The position numbers and the translations under genes are program-made. 64,000 bases of DNA from Locusta migratoria. Lineage: Eukaryota > Arthropoda > Insecta > Orthoptera > Acrididae. This document shows, in pieces, positions 1 through 9,909 of the stretch (position 1 is the first letter of the stretch; the number at the start of each line of letters is the position of its first letter). The notes beneath the pieces are model-generated. The model did not search any database, was not told the DNA's origin, and saw nothing but the letters and a program-made list of their open reading frames with translations. Location: positions 978,180,721-978,244,720 of the forward strand of contig CM048744.1 of NCBI GenBank assembly GCA_026315105.1, given 5' to 3'.

Positions 1-23
1 CGACATGCGGCAGCCATATTAGT

Positions 24-135
24 ATCTACATGCTAGCTTCTGCACCTGGCGGCTCTCCAAGGACATTCGCTTCAGCTTCATAGAAGTCGTAACGTACCTG
101 AAACAGAACACGTTTCACTTCATCATAATTAGGAA
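24..135 (+). repeat. Dispersed unclassified repeat, copy 1
   Basis: This stretch resembles the sequence at about 39,847-39,960 in the same orientation. They share the run AAGTCGTAACGTACCTGAAA and the order of flanking words (TGCTAGCT, CACCTG, CTCCAAG). No coding potential or tRNA-like head is visible, so the class is unknown. It may continue left of the window. Confidence 0.6.
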
Positions 136-153
136 GATACAAGGCAGTTGTAA

Positions 154-327
154 AACATTTATAGGAAATAAAAAGAATGAAATGAAAAAATTATAACTTG
201 TTCTACCATATATTTATCGTTGACGCGAATGGTAACAGGAAACATTTATAGGAAATAAAAAGAATGAAATGAAAAAATTATAACTTGTTCTACCATATAT
301 TTATCGTTGACGCGAATGGTAACAGGA
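154..327 (+). repeat. Perfect 87-bp tandem duplication (two units)
   Basis: Two identical 87-bp units, 154-240 and 241-327, lie head to tail. Each begins AACATTTATAGG and ends GGTAACAGGA. I see no difference between the units, so the duplication is recent or an assembly artefact. There is no coding content. Confidence 0.95.
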
Positions 328-656
328 TAGAGACTTACAAGACAATTGTTTATAAATGTGTCAAAATACACACTAATGTTAAGGATAAGTACACAAATTG
401 AAGGCTCGCTTAGAGCCAATTTTCGTTTGGTAGAAACTTTTAAATCTACTTACACTGTTGTCAGATATTCAGTACGATCGTATTTAGTCTCAGAAATTTA
501 GTTCGGAATGAGACTTGCCATGTTTATAATATGCGTCGAGGGTGCTCACTCATAGACGTTTTAACGCGCACTATCCGGAAAATTCCGAGAAAAAGGCTCT
601 AAAATATTAAGCGCAGCAAATACATAAACGACAGACTTGTCAGTTACGCCTGAGCT

Positions 657-727
657 GCAGCGTGGTCGAATAGTTCAGGTGTTTGCGTGTTCGCCTGTCA
701 TTTGAATGATTCAGTTCGAACCTACCT
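657..727 (+). repeat. Possible decayed tRNA-like SINE head
   Basis: A TGGTCGAATAGTTCAGG A-box-like word is followed about 40 bp later by CAGTTCGAACC, close to a Pol III B box. The spacing fits a tRNA-derived head but no cloverleaf can be completed. It could be chance. Confidence 0.35.
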
Positions 728-850
728 TCAAGAAACATATGATTTATTATATTTATAATCTTCCATAGCTTACAATTCGACATCTTACACCTCAAACAAC
801 CGTAAATTTTGCACTGGAGGGAGAACAAGCGACGCATATAGTTAGCAGAT

Positions 851-961
851 TTAGATGGATGTAGGGTACCGTTCTTATGAGGAGATGAAAAGGCTTGCTC
901 AAGATAGAGTGGAGAGCTGCATCAAACCACTCTCCGGAGTGAAGACCACAACAACAACAGC
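851..961 (+). mobile_element. RTE-like LINE, 3' end fragment
   Basis: The sequence encodes a decayed version of the C-terminal tail seen at 44,531 (motif MKRLAQDRVLWRAAS) and ends in GAAGACCACAACAACAACAG. The short 3' region and (CAA)n tail match the other RTE-like copies here. Only the last 110 bp or so survive, as expected for 5' truncation on insertion. Confidence 0.85.
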
Positions 962-1269
962 TTACAATATCGCCTACCTTTGTAATAAAATTGTAATAAC
1001 CATTAACGCACTAATCTACCTGCATTACTTGTAAAATACATTTAGAATTATTGCACTTTTTTTAAAAGAGAAAAAAGTTCTTTATGACATAAAATTAAAT
1101 GGTATAACATAAATTATTTAAAAAGTATTTTAAAAAAATAATAAGAATAAAATGTTTCCGGCAGGTATGATCGGGCACTAAACGTCCGCATAACAATCAG
1201 AGATGTCAGAGATGTTTCGCCATACTGTTATACACAGCTCACTGACCAGTATATAAGCTACATACGAGT
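962..1269. other. Unassigned AT-rich sequence
   Basis: Nothing recognisable: A/T-rich text without tRNA-like boxes, repeat structure or protein motifs. Confidence 0.5.
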
Positions 1270-1402
1270 TGCGCTAAGACTTTTAGAGTCCTGTTTCTCG
1301 GAATTTTTGGATAATGCGCTTTAAAGATTCTATGAGTCAACACCCTTGACGTATACCATAAACATGCGAAGACTCATCCCAAACTGAATTTATGAGACCA
1401 GA

Positions 1403-1814
1403 AGGCTGCTTGTTAGTTGTGTGGAAGGTTTTATGCAAGTCATGGAACATACTGTCAAGCTGGCCAGTACACAATCTTTTGGAGAAACAGAGATGGTTTT
1501 CGAACGATTGTCGCTTTAACTGATGTTGATTCTCACAAAGGAGACTTCAGGTCTTCAGAAATGCCATAATGCACACGCTTAAAACATGTTCCAATTTCAA
1601 TGACAGGCAGGCAAACAAGATATCGATCCGCGTCATTTGGCCGATCCTCTTGAAATCGGAAATTACCTCAACTTTTCCAATCATGAAGTTCCTTCGCATA
1701 CTGTATTTAGAATCGTTTTGGCACCCGAACAGGTCAAATGGCCCTCTACCATTATCAGATTTCAGTTGGTTTTTACTGCAAAGTCACGAATTGCGATATG
1801 TGTAATTTAGACAT
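1403..1814. other. Unassigned sequence
   Basis: A 78-codon open frame at 1,569-1,805 shows no recognisable motif and looks like chance. I see nothing else. Confidence 0.5.
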
Positions 1815-2130
1815 CCGTGAGACGACTCAAAGGAGGACGCACTCGCCACGGTAAGTGAAGGCACAGCCCAGTTGTGGGTGGCGCCGCTTAGCGCAGCAGG
1901 CCATTGAGCGGTGCGCCTGTCCGCCGCCTTTCACCGCGCTGCCCCACTTGGCGTGCCAACTGCACACCGGACGAGCCGACCTCGGGCAGCTTGCCGACAC
2001 CGCGCTCTGCGTTCCACACTCAGCTGACTCGAAGTCATGGCACGGCAACACGCACACGCACACGTACGGATGCCGGAGGGGCGCGTACACCACCTGCACT
2101 CTGCTCAGTCACGAGGCAGCCTTTTCGAAA
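1815..2130. other. GC- and CpG-rich block
   Basis: This is a sharp GC-rich island in an otherwise AT-rich region, with open frames on both strands as GC-rich DNA often gives. About 110 bp downstream is ACTATAAAATTTG, which resembles a TATA box (about 2,253). It could be a host promoter or CpG island, or a fragment of an unrecognised repeat. No splice structure or conserved peptide is evident. Confidence 0.35.
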
Positions 2131-2745
2131 TGAAGGCCGCATAACGGAAAAAACACACTTTCAACACGGAATGGTTATTGAACCTAGTAGCGTGGGACTT
2201 TCCATTCCGGAAATCGTCAGGAAATTCGATATTCAGTGTCAGGAGAGTGACGACACTATAAAATTTGCGGCATTCTCTCACTTCAGACAACGCTGAGGCC
2301 GACGGCCGGCAGTTAAATACCCGAAAGTATCCGCGTTACTCTAGAATTGTGAGCGCTGAGAGAGAAGCAATAATGTGTCAAATTAATCAGTCTGGTACGA
2401 ACGACGAACTTATCCGTTAGCGCACAGAGAGGCGCAATCTGCCTTTAATGGGCTACGGTAGCAGACGCCCGACTCTAGTCCGTTCACCGAGAACTGGGAC
2501 GAAACGTAAACAGTGTCACTTGAGGGACTACGATCGTTTTCAGAGAAAGCATTCGGTGTTCACGTGATACGAAGGGGTGTACAAAATCCTTGGCGCACGC
2601 TTTGCAGATAGTGGCGTCGGCTGGCTGCCGAGATGACGTCATAGCGGACCCTGACAAACCTGGACAACAATGTAACGAAATAAAGCACGACATGGAAGAT
2701 TCAAAGCCAGTTACAATAATGTTTAAGGTACGATGAAACTGAGTT
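2131..2745. other. Unassigned sequence
   Basis: Short open frames occur on both strands but no family is recognised. No repeats are visible beyond scattered short words. Confidence 0.5.
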
Positions 2746-2908
2746 CATTCTGTCAGAACAGATTTGTTTTCACACAGGTTGCTAACAAAACGCTCCATTC
2801 CTACACAATTTTTAATAACATTACCAGTAATAATAATGGTAAAGGAAGGCGAAACAAGGTTCATTCTGTCAAACTTGACCTGTTTTGATTGAGGTTTATA
2901 CCAAACCG

Positions 2909-2911
<3 letters not shown>

Positions 2912-2970
<59 letters not shown>
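2912..2970. repeat. (CT)n microsatellite, about 59 bp
   Basis: An uninterrupted CT run. On the opposite strand it translates as an Arg-Glu repeat, which explains the low-complexity stretch in the antisense open frame. Confidence 0.98.
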
Positions 2971-2972
<2 letters not shown>

Positions 2973-2989
2973 CACTTTCCATATTTGAC

Positions 2990-3400
2990 TACGAATTGAA
3001 AATACGACTCGGAGGACGCACTTGTTAAAAAATTTCTGCAGTGTTTTTACTGCCTCTTCTTCCAGTTCTTTAACTTCCGACATTTTGTATGTTCCGTCTT
3101 TCGCTGCAACATAGCCTTTCATTCTGGCCCACACTTACTCGATGGCGTTTAGTTCACAGCGGTAAGGAGGAATTCTAAGAACAGTTTTCCCTGCATTCTT
3201 CGCCATTTCATCTAACGCGTATTCGTTGTGCGCTGTTCTGTAATTTTGAAATATATCTAAAAGTTATTTTTTCAACGAACCGTCTTCAAAATCGAGATTT
3301 TTACATTTTAGCCACTCTGATTAAGTCGTGCTTATTGGAATTCGCACTGGGAACTTTTTCTTTTCTACAATAATGGTACGGCAGTTAATCAACAATAACT
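2990..3400 (-). pseudogene. Decayed DDE transposase C-terminus (IS630/Tc1-mariner superfamily)
   Basis: Read on the minus strand, the segment gives YALDEMAKNAGK, then PPYRCELNAIE, an in-frame TAA at 3,135-3,137, then VWARMKGYVA and KMSEVKELEEEA. In the family, the proline-rich LPPYxCELNPIE word carries the last acidic catalytic residue of the DDE/DDD triad, and the WAxxKGYVA helix follows it. That order is kept here, so identity as a transposase C-terminus is fairly secure. The stop codon, a second stop about 40 codons upstream, and the missing N-terminal half mean it is dead. The nearby (CT)n run lies just past the C-terminus. No terminal inverted repeat was located. It appears to be a different subfamily from the transposases at 34.8, 51.8 and 53.8 kb. 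Confidence 0.75.
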
Positions 3401-4010
3401 GCAAGCAGAGAAAGAACATGTTAAAACCAGTTCTCGAAGGTTCAACTATTCTTTAAAGATGAACTTAAGAGATCGTGAAATGGCCGCTGTACAGCACGCA
3501 GTAACGAGGTCACACCTGCAGTGGAGACGGCCTCGCTGACTTAATATCGCGCCCCTGCCTTGTACACCCCTCGACGGCAGCGCTGTGGTCACGCTTCTTG
3601 CTGTGTTTGCAGTACGTCTCTCGTTTTGGTGAATGCAGTACAGAGTGCTTTCCTGACAGCGCGCGTCCTGGGCCACTGACCACATCGGCTGGACTCTACA
3701 CGACTGGTCGCATACCACTTGAGAGATTATGGTAGGATTCGAGTGAGGCGCAGACCCAACGAAGGCACGGACCTACTTAACAAGACGCTGTGGATGCTGG
3801 TGGGGGTCCATGTCGGAGCTGTGTGTGATGTGTGATCCAAATGAACCGAATACTTTCAGACTATTTGCAGCAATTCATGGGCTTCGTGTTCAAAACGATG
3901 GAATTTTTATGGCTGTCACAATGCACCGTATCACCGAACCAGAATTGGTCGCGACTAGTTTGAAGAACATTCTCTACTATTCCAGTGAATGATTGGGTCG
4001 ACCAGATAGT
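3401..4010. other. Unassigned sequence
   Basis: A GC-richer middle part (about 3,480-3,800) holds short open frames without recognised motifs. No repeat boundary is visible until the LINE 3' end that follows. Confidence 0.5.
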
Positions 4011-4567
4011 TCTACATCTAAATGGTTACTCTGTAAGTCACAATGAAGTCCATGTCAGAGGGTTCATAACCACTTTCATGATATTTTTCTGTAGTTTCAT
4101 TCTCTAATAGCTCGCGGGAAAAACGAACATCTAAATCTTTGTTTTCGATCAGACTTCTCTTATTTAATTATAATGATCACGCCTAGGTGGGTGCTAACAA
4201 ATTATTTTCGCATTCTGAAAAGAAATTTGGTGAAAGTAATTTCGCAAACAAGTGTTGCCGCAACAAATAACTCCTTTATTCATTTCAACCCATTCCGTGC
4301 ATCATTTCCATGACTCTCCCCCCCTCCCTCATACCAGAATAGTGTTAAACGAGCTGCCCTTCTCTGAATTTTCTCCAAATCGTCCGCAGTCCTACCTGGC
4401 GCAGATCCCACAATGCGCAGTAATACTCTAAAATAGGACGCCCACGTGTGGTGTAGGCAGTTTATTTAGTACAACTCTTACATCTTCTAAGTGTTCTGCC
4501 AATGAAACGTCGTCTTTGCTTCCCCTTCCCAACAATATTTTCTCTGTTCTTTCCAATTTATTCGGGA

Positions 4568-4766
4568 GAAGGTGGTTCAAAATCCACCTCCGGCCATCCA
4601 GATTTAGGTTTTCATTGATTTTTATAAGTCACTCCAGGCGTGATGGTTCCTTTCGAAATGGCACGGCCGATTTCCTTCCCCATCGTTACGCAAACAATCC
4701 GAGCGTAAGCTCCGCCTCTAATGACCACGCTGTCGACGGGGCGTTAAAACCCTAAGCTTCCTTTCT
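4568..4766 (+). mobile_element. SINE F fragment (CCGGCCATCCAGATT type)
   Basis: The words GGTGGTTCAAAATCC (B-box-like), CCGGCCATCCAG and GGCACGGCCGATTTCCTTCC match a tRNA-derived SINE family that I recall from arthropods. It interrupts the LINE between text that is continuous in copy 2. No clean target duplication is seen. Confidence 0.6.
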
Positions 4767-4866
4767 TTTCGATTTAATTTGTTCGTAATTGTTACTGCTA
4801 AGTATTTTGTAGAATTGACGGCCTCTAGGTTTTACTTATCGTGTAACTAAAGCGGATTTCTTTTAG

Positions 4867-5071
4867 TTCAAATGTTCAAATGTCTGTGAATCTATCGGAC
4901 CAAACTGCTTGGTCATCAGTCCGTAGCTTACAAACTACTTAAACCAAGGTAAACTAACCTAAGGACAAACACACACACACCCATGCCCCAGGGAGGACTC
5001 GAACCTCCACAGCGAGCAACCGCGCGCTCCGCAGCGAGGCGCTTTAGACCGCTCGGCTACTCCACCGCGGC
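4867..5071 (-). mobile_element. SINE B, near full length, with 12-bp target duplication
   Basis: On the minus strand it has a tRNA-like head (GGAGTAGCCGAGCGG A box, GGTTCGAGTCC B box), a GGGCATGGGTGTGTG linker and a tail with GGACTGATGACC. The flanks repeat GATTTCTTTTAG exactly at 4,855-4,866 and 5,072-5,083. It sits inside the minus-strand LINE, so it inserted after the LINE. Confidence 0.93.
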
Positions 5072-5254
5072 GATTTCTTTTAGTCGTCATATGGATGACC
5101 TCACGCTTCTGTTTATTAAGGGTCAATTGTCATTTATTTTTTTATTTTTTTTTTTGCAGCATGCATATATCTTACTTAAATTATTTTGCAGTTGCTTTTG
5201 ATGTTCTGGTGACTACTAACCGATAAAAGACAGCATCATCCGCGAACAACGTAA

Positions 5255-5452
5255 AAATGTTCAAATGTTTGTATAGTCTGTAGGACTTAACTACGGGGTC
5301 ATCAGTCCCTAAACTTACAAACTACTTATGAAGTAACTAATACTAAGGACGGCACAAATATCCATGCCCGAGGGGGGATTCGAACTCCCGACCGTAGTGG
5401 CCGTGCAGACCGTGAATGGAGCGCCCCAGTCTCCTCGGCCACCGGTGCCGGC
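5255..5452 (-). mobile_element. SINE A with 13-bp target duplication
   Basis: The minus strand gives the SINE A head (decayed A box), GGTCGGGAGTTCGAATCC B box, the word ATGGATATTTGTGCCGTCC and the GGGACTGATGACCCCGTAG tail. The flanks carry identical GCGAACAACGTAA copies at 5,242-5,254 and 5,453-5,465. It lies in the reverse transcriptase part of the LINE. Confidence 0.95.
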
Positions 5453-5750
5453 GCGAACAACGTAAGAGAGCTACTCAGACTGCCCCCTACATCGTTTATA
5501 AAAATAAGAAACAAGTAGGGGCCCTATAACAGTTCCGTGGGGAACGTCAAACGTCACTTCAGTTCTACTCAATGACTTACCGTCAATTACAACATACTGT
5601 GTCCTTTCTGACAGGAAATCTCGAATCGTATCGCAAAACAGTGGCGATATTCCATAGGTATGCAATTTGATTAGACAACGCTTGTCAGGTACAGTGTCCA
5701 AAGCCTTCCTGGAATCTAGAAATACGGAATCTATTTGACATCCCTTGTCA

Positions 5751-6938
5751 CATGTCTTTCACAAAGACGGTACTTTCGACGTGAGTCCCACGGAACATGG
5801 AGGCCTCCTGTGAATGGACGCGGCCTTCGGAGGTCAGGCAGGCGGCGCGTCACGCACGACCACGCCTCAACTCGGCAGCCGGCAGTTCCCAGGCCGGCCT
5901 CTATGGCTGCGGTGAGACACCACTCACTTCCAATAGTCGGCGAGTAGCTCAATTCACGTCAGTCACTGCCAATGTCAGATACCATACAAGGCTGAGATAT
6001 TGTTTGTAGCTGTGGAAAATTTGTTACCTTATTAAGCAGTCATTGGCTGAAAGGTGACGCGAAGTGGCACTGTGTTGGCTGTCATCAGTAAACCCGAAAT
6101 TATCCAATACTACAAACCTTTGATACTTTACACTTAATGTGAAAAATATTTGACTTCAATTAAAAGGTAGTCGTTCTCAAATTCAGAAATACTGGTTGAA
6201 TATAGACTAGGAATTTGCGTGCCATTATAATGCCTGAAGTGACATACGTCTGTTGATTCCTCCCCCCCCCCCCCCCCCCAAAAAAAAAAAAGATCACAAT
6301 GAAACCAGTGTTCCAGTTTTAAACATTCAAATAGCTGCGGGTAGATGGTGGATGGTCAAGTGAACGTCAAATCAAATAAGCACTTCGACAGTTTTACTTG
6401 GTTATATGAAAGTACTGACCGCTCTAACCGAGAGGGGACAACCTATAGACAACACTAGATTTGGTGAATATTAATAATTTCTTTCAAGATAACGGAGCAC
6501 AAATGATCTATCAAAACTCCACTTATTTTGTTACGATTTCTCGCAAGCAAATTTGCAAGAATGGTATGTCCGTGACGGAAGTAATATAAACCTCATCTAC
6601 GCATATTACTCAAACAGTGGTTGTATTCATCTCCAATAATTTTCTGAAAGTGAGATCTCTCTGATACAAACTTCATACGTCCGGGGGCAATCAAGTTCCA
6701 ACTACAACTCTTGAAGACACTGAACAGAAAACCATATGTGGCAGATATGACAGATTTCTACTTTTGAAATTCAACCATTTACAGTTTGTGACCGGCCACA
6801 AAATTGCAACTTGGCACAAAAGTTCGAAAAGTTGTGCGCTTGTTAATATTCCGTCTTAGCGTTATTTTCTCTGATATATATATTAAGCGTGCCTGACTGT
6901 ACTGAGGTCACCACATCGTTCTTTGTTATAATTTCCGT
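5751..6938. other. Unassigned sequence with a C/A homopolymer pair
   Basis: The first 250 bp are GC-rich with open frames on both strands but no known motif. A C17/A12-like homopolymer junction lies at about 6,263-6,291. The rest is AT-rich and featureless. Confidence 0.55.
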
Positions 6939-7528
6939 TCTACATTTACATGTTTACTTCGAAAATCACATTTAAGTGTACAGGAGGGTTTATCGAATAT
7001 TTATCTAACGTTCCATTCTCTAATACCGCACGGGAAGAAGGAACACCTAAATCTTCCCGTTTTCATTCAGGTTTCTCTTATCTTCTTATGATGATCATGT
7101 CTCCCTATGTATGTGTGCCCCAAAAAATATGTTCACAATTGGAAGAGCAATTTGGTGAATGAAGTTTAGCAAATAAATCTCGTTACGACAAATACCGCCT
7201 TCCTTTTAATGGTTTCCACCCTAAATCGTGGAATTTTTCCGTCACACTCTCTCCGTTGAATCGCGATAATACAAAACCAGCTGCCCTTCTCTCGACTTTT
7301 ACAAATCTTCCGACAGTCCCACTTTGTGGGGATCCCACAACGTGCAGAAATACTCCAAAATAGAACGCTCAAGTGCAGTGTAGGCAGTTCTTTTAGTAGA
7401 ACTGATGCATCTTCCAAGTATTCTGACAATAAAACGTAACCTCGTTCGGCTTCCCTATAAAAATTTGTGTTTTTTCCAATTTAAGTTCTTCGTAATTGAT
7501 ATCTCTACGTATTTAGTTCAATTTACGG

Positions 7529-7530
<2 letters not shown>

Positions 7531-7582
<52 letters not shown>
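7531..7582. repeat. (AT)n microsatellite, about 52 bp
   Basis: An uninterrupted TA run inside the LINE, at a place where copy 1 has no such run. It expanded after insertion. Confidence 0.97.
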
Positions 7583-7705
7583 TGATTTATCGTGTAAATG
7601 AAGTTTAACGAATTTCCTTTAGCGTTCATATGGATAACTTCACACTTATATGCTCAATGAAGGACAAAACATAAGTTGCACACAGCTGGTGTCTATTAAG
7701 TCGGC

Positions 7706-7990
7706 TGTGAGTGCGACCAGGTGTACATCGGAGAAACTGGGCGGCCGATTAACACAAGGACAGCCGAGCACGAGGGGTATATTCGGCTGGGACAGCATAC
7801 GAAGTCGGCAGTAGCTGAACACCAGGAAGAGTGCGGCAAACAGATGGATTTTCAGGAAGTCACTGTACTGGAAAAACAACCCCACACTTTGAAGAGGAAA
7901 ATCAGGGAAGCAATAGAAATAGCTAAGCGACCCGGGAATATGAACAGAGAAGACGGGTCTAGACTTCCGGCGTCTTGGTTGCCAGCAGTA
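7706..7990 (+). pseudogene. GIY-YIG endonuclease domain of a Penelope-like element
   Basis: The frame reads C-E-C-D-Q then VYIGETGRPINTRTAEHEG, SAVAEHQEECGKQMDF and KRKIREAIEIAKRPGNMN, ending near ASWLPAV. In PLE proteins the C-terminal GIY-YIG nuclease has a CxC, the YxGETGR strand with the conserved Arg and EH, a SAVAEH helix and an IREAIEI helix with the catalytic Glu. All appear here in order. The domain normally follows the reverse transcriptase, which is missing. The frame is open through the domain, but with no RT and an insertion 40 bp past its end it cannot act alone. The nuclease would make the nick that primes target-site reverse transcription in the nucleus. Confidence 0.88.
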
Positions 7991-8030
7991 GCAGCGCTTC
8001 GCGACGACACCGCGCGCAGTGCAGTCCATA

Positions 8031-9909
8031 AGTCCTGTGAAGTTGGCACCCCTTTTTTGGAAAATGTAAATTTTTTTCAGAGTTCTAGACAGATATGCAT
8101 TAGTTCTAGAGTTCTCTGTACAAAATTTAAATAGTTCTGCAGAATTTCGTGAAATATCGCAATTCTGAATAGTGGGAGAGCTGTGAAGTTGGCACCCCTT
8201 TTTTCAAAAATGTAAATTGTTTTCAGAGTTCTAGACAGATATGCAATAGTTCTAGAGTTCTCTGTACAAAATTTAAATAGTTCTGCAGAATTTCGTAAAA
8301 TATCGCAATTCTGAATAGTGGGAGAGCTGTGAAGTTGGCACCCCTTTTTTCAAAAATGTAAATTTTTTTCAGAGTTCTAGGCAGATATGAAATAGTTCTG
8401 GAGTTCTCTGTACAAAATTTAAATAGTTCTGTAGAATTTCGCCGAAAAATAGTAAAAATTACTACAAACTTGTTTTTTTTTTTAGTTTTTAAAAAATAAT
8501 TATTTGCCTATTAGCGCAAACATAGTTCTGATCACAGTTCTAAATAGCTGTCAACGAGTTCTACAGGAAATCCTAATAACATTTTTCTGTGCAGTTTATA
8601 CTTTATCAGATAAATGCATTTTCACGTTACTGTAAATTGGCACCATTTTTTCGAGAAATACACATTGTTTTTTGGGGTTCTGTGTAAATATACTATAGTT
8701 GTAGAGTTCATGTGAATATATCTATGTAATTGCCCGAAAAAATTCACAATTTTGAATATCTGATAAGCTGTCTTATTTGTGCCCCTTATTCGAGAAATAT
8801 ACGTTTTTCTTAGGCCTTGACAGATATTCTATCCGCTGCACATTCAATTTTTGCTTTTACGTCTGAGTGATTACTGCTTATCGTAAACAAGAACTATTGC
8901 ACATGTCCCTAGAACTCTGGAAAAAGTTTAATTTTTTTGAAAAAACTGGTGCAAATTCCACAGTTGCATGTAAATGGATACTCCATTATTGTAATTATCT
9001 CATAAAGTATAATCTGCACAGAAAAATGCTATTAGGATTTCCTGTAGAAGTCTTTGACAGCTACTTAGAACTGTGATCAGAACTATGTTTGCGCTAATAG
9101 GCAAATAATTATTTTTAAAAAAAGTAAAAAAAACAAGTTTGTGGTAATTTTTACTATTTTTCATCGAAATTCTACAGAACTATTTAAATTTTGTACAGAG
9201 AACTCCAGAACTATTGCATATCTGCCTAGAACTCTGAAAAAAATTACATTTTTGAAAAAAGGGGTGCCAACTTCACACGACTCTGGCGCAATTTTGTGTA
9301 GTTTTTCTCCCTATTTACGCAATTATCTCATGAACTATTATTTGGGCAAAAAAATATCATTAGGATTTTCTGCAGAACTCTTTGAGAGCTATTTAGAGTT
9401 GTGATCAGAACTATGTTTACGCTTGTAGGCAAATAATTATTTGGAAAAAACTAAAATTTGTTATAATTTTTTGTAATTTTTTCGCGAATTTGTGCAGAAC
9501 TATTTAAATTTTGTACAGAGAACTCCAGAACTATTGCATATCTGTCTAGAACTCTGAAAAAAATGCACATTTTTGAGAAAAGGGGTGCCAACTTCACAGT
9601 AGCGTGTAAATGGATTCCCCATTATTGCAATTATCTCATGAAGTATAATCTGCTCAGAAAAATGTCATTAGGATTTCCTGTAGAACTCTTTGAGAACTAT
9701 TTAGAACTGTGATCAGAACTATGTTTGTACTAATAGGCAAAAAATTATTTTGAAAAAACTAAATTTTGTGGTAATATTTTGTAGTTTTTCGGCGAAATTT
9801 TGCAGAACTATTTAAATTTTGTACAGAGAACTCCAGAACTATTGCATATCTGTCTAGAACTCTGAAAAATTTACATTTTCCAAAAAAGGGGTGCCAACTT
9901 CACAGGACT
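8031..9909. mobile_element. Foldback DNA element, 1,879 bp, 9-bp target duplication, tandem-repeat arms
   Basis: The ends are inverted copies beginning AGTCCTGTGAAGTTGGCACC, matching for more than 40 bp without a mismatch. The flanks repeat CAGTCCATA at 8,022-8,030 and 9,910-9,918. The left arm holds three units of 146 bp (starts near 8,037, 8,183, 8,329). The right arm repeats at about 321 and 306 bp (unit ends near 9,277, 9,598, 9,904). The arms fold around a centre near 8.8 kb. No transposase frame is present, so it is non-autonomous. A 9-bp duplication with long inverted ends fits Mutator-like elements; hAT (8 bp) is less likely. Confidence 0.9.

Larger units (their letters stand above)
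486..1402. repeat. Inverted repeat pair, about 130-bp arms
   Basis: The arm at 486-615 matches the arm at 1,270-1,402 in reverse complement, roughly 80 percent by eye. The shared words include TTTCTCGGAATTTT and TATGAGT. Between the arms lies about 650 bp holding an RTE 3' end and a possible tRNA-like head. It may be two SINE/MITE copies in opposite orientation or the termini of one decayed element. No target duplication was found. Confidence 0.65.
4011..5750 (-). mobile_element. CR1/Jockey-group LINE, copy 1 (decayed, three SINEs inside)
   Basis: The element lies on the minus strand with its 3' end at the low-coordinate side (TCTACATCTAAATGG). The reverse transcriptase region is at 5,471-5,701: minus-strand FLSERTQYVVIDGKSLSR followed by VPHGTVIGPLL, a mutated form of the VPQGSVLGPLLF box that marks non-LTR reverse transcriptases. 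Downstream regions match copy 2 at 6,939 onward word by word (for example GAGCTGCCCTTCTCT). It is 5'-truncated near 5,750, frameshifted, and interrupted by three tRNA-type SINEs, two of them with clear target duplications. The exact clade (CR1, L2 or Jockey) cannot be set from this fragment. Confidence 0.8.

Noticed and set aside
1855..2296. Protein-coding exon in the GC-rich block
   Set aside because: Frames are open on both strands, as expected for GC-rich DNA, and no conserved peptide or splice pattern is seen.
2745..3134. 129-codon minus-strand protein with Arg-Glu repeats
   Set aside because: The repeat is the (CT)n microsatellite read in frame; only the N-terminal part is transposase remnant.
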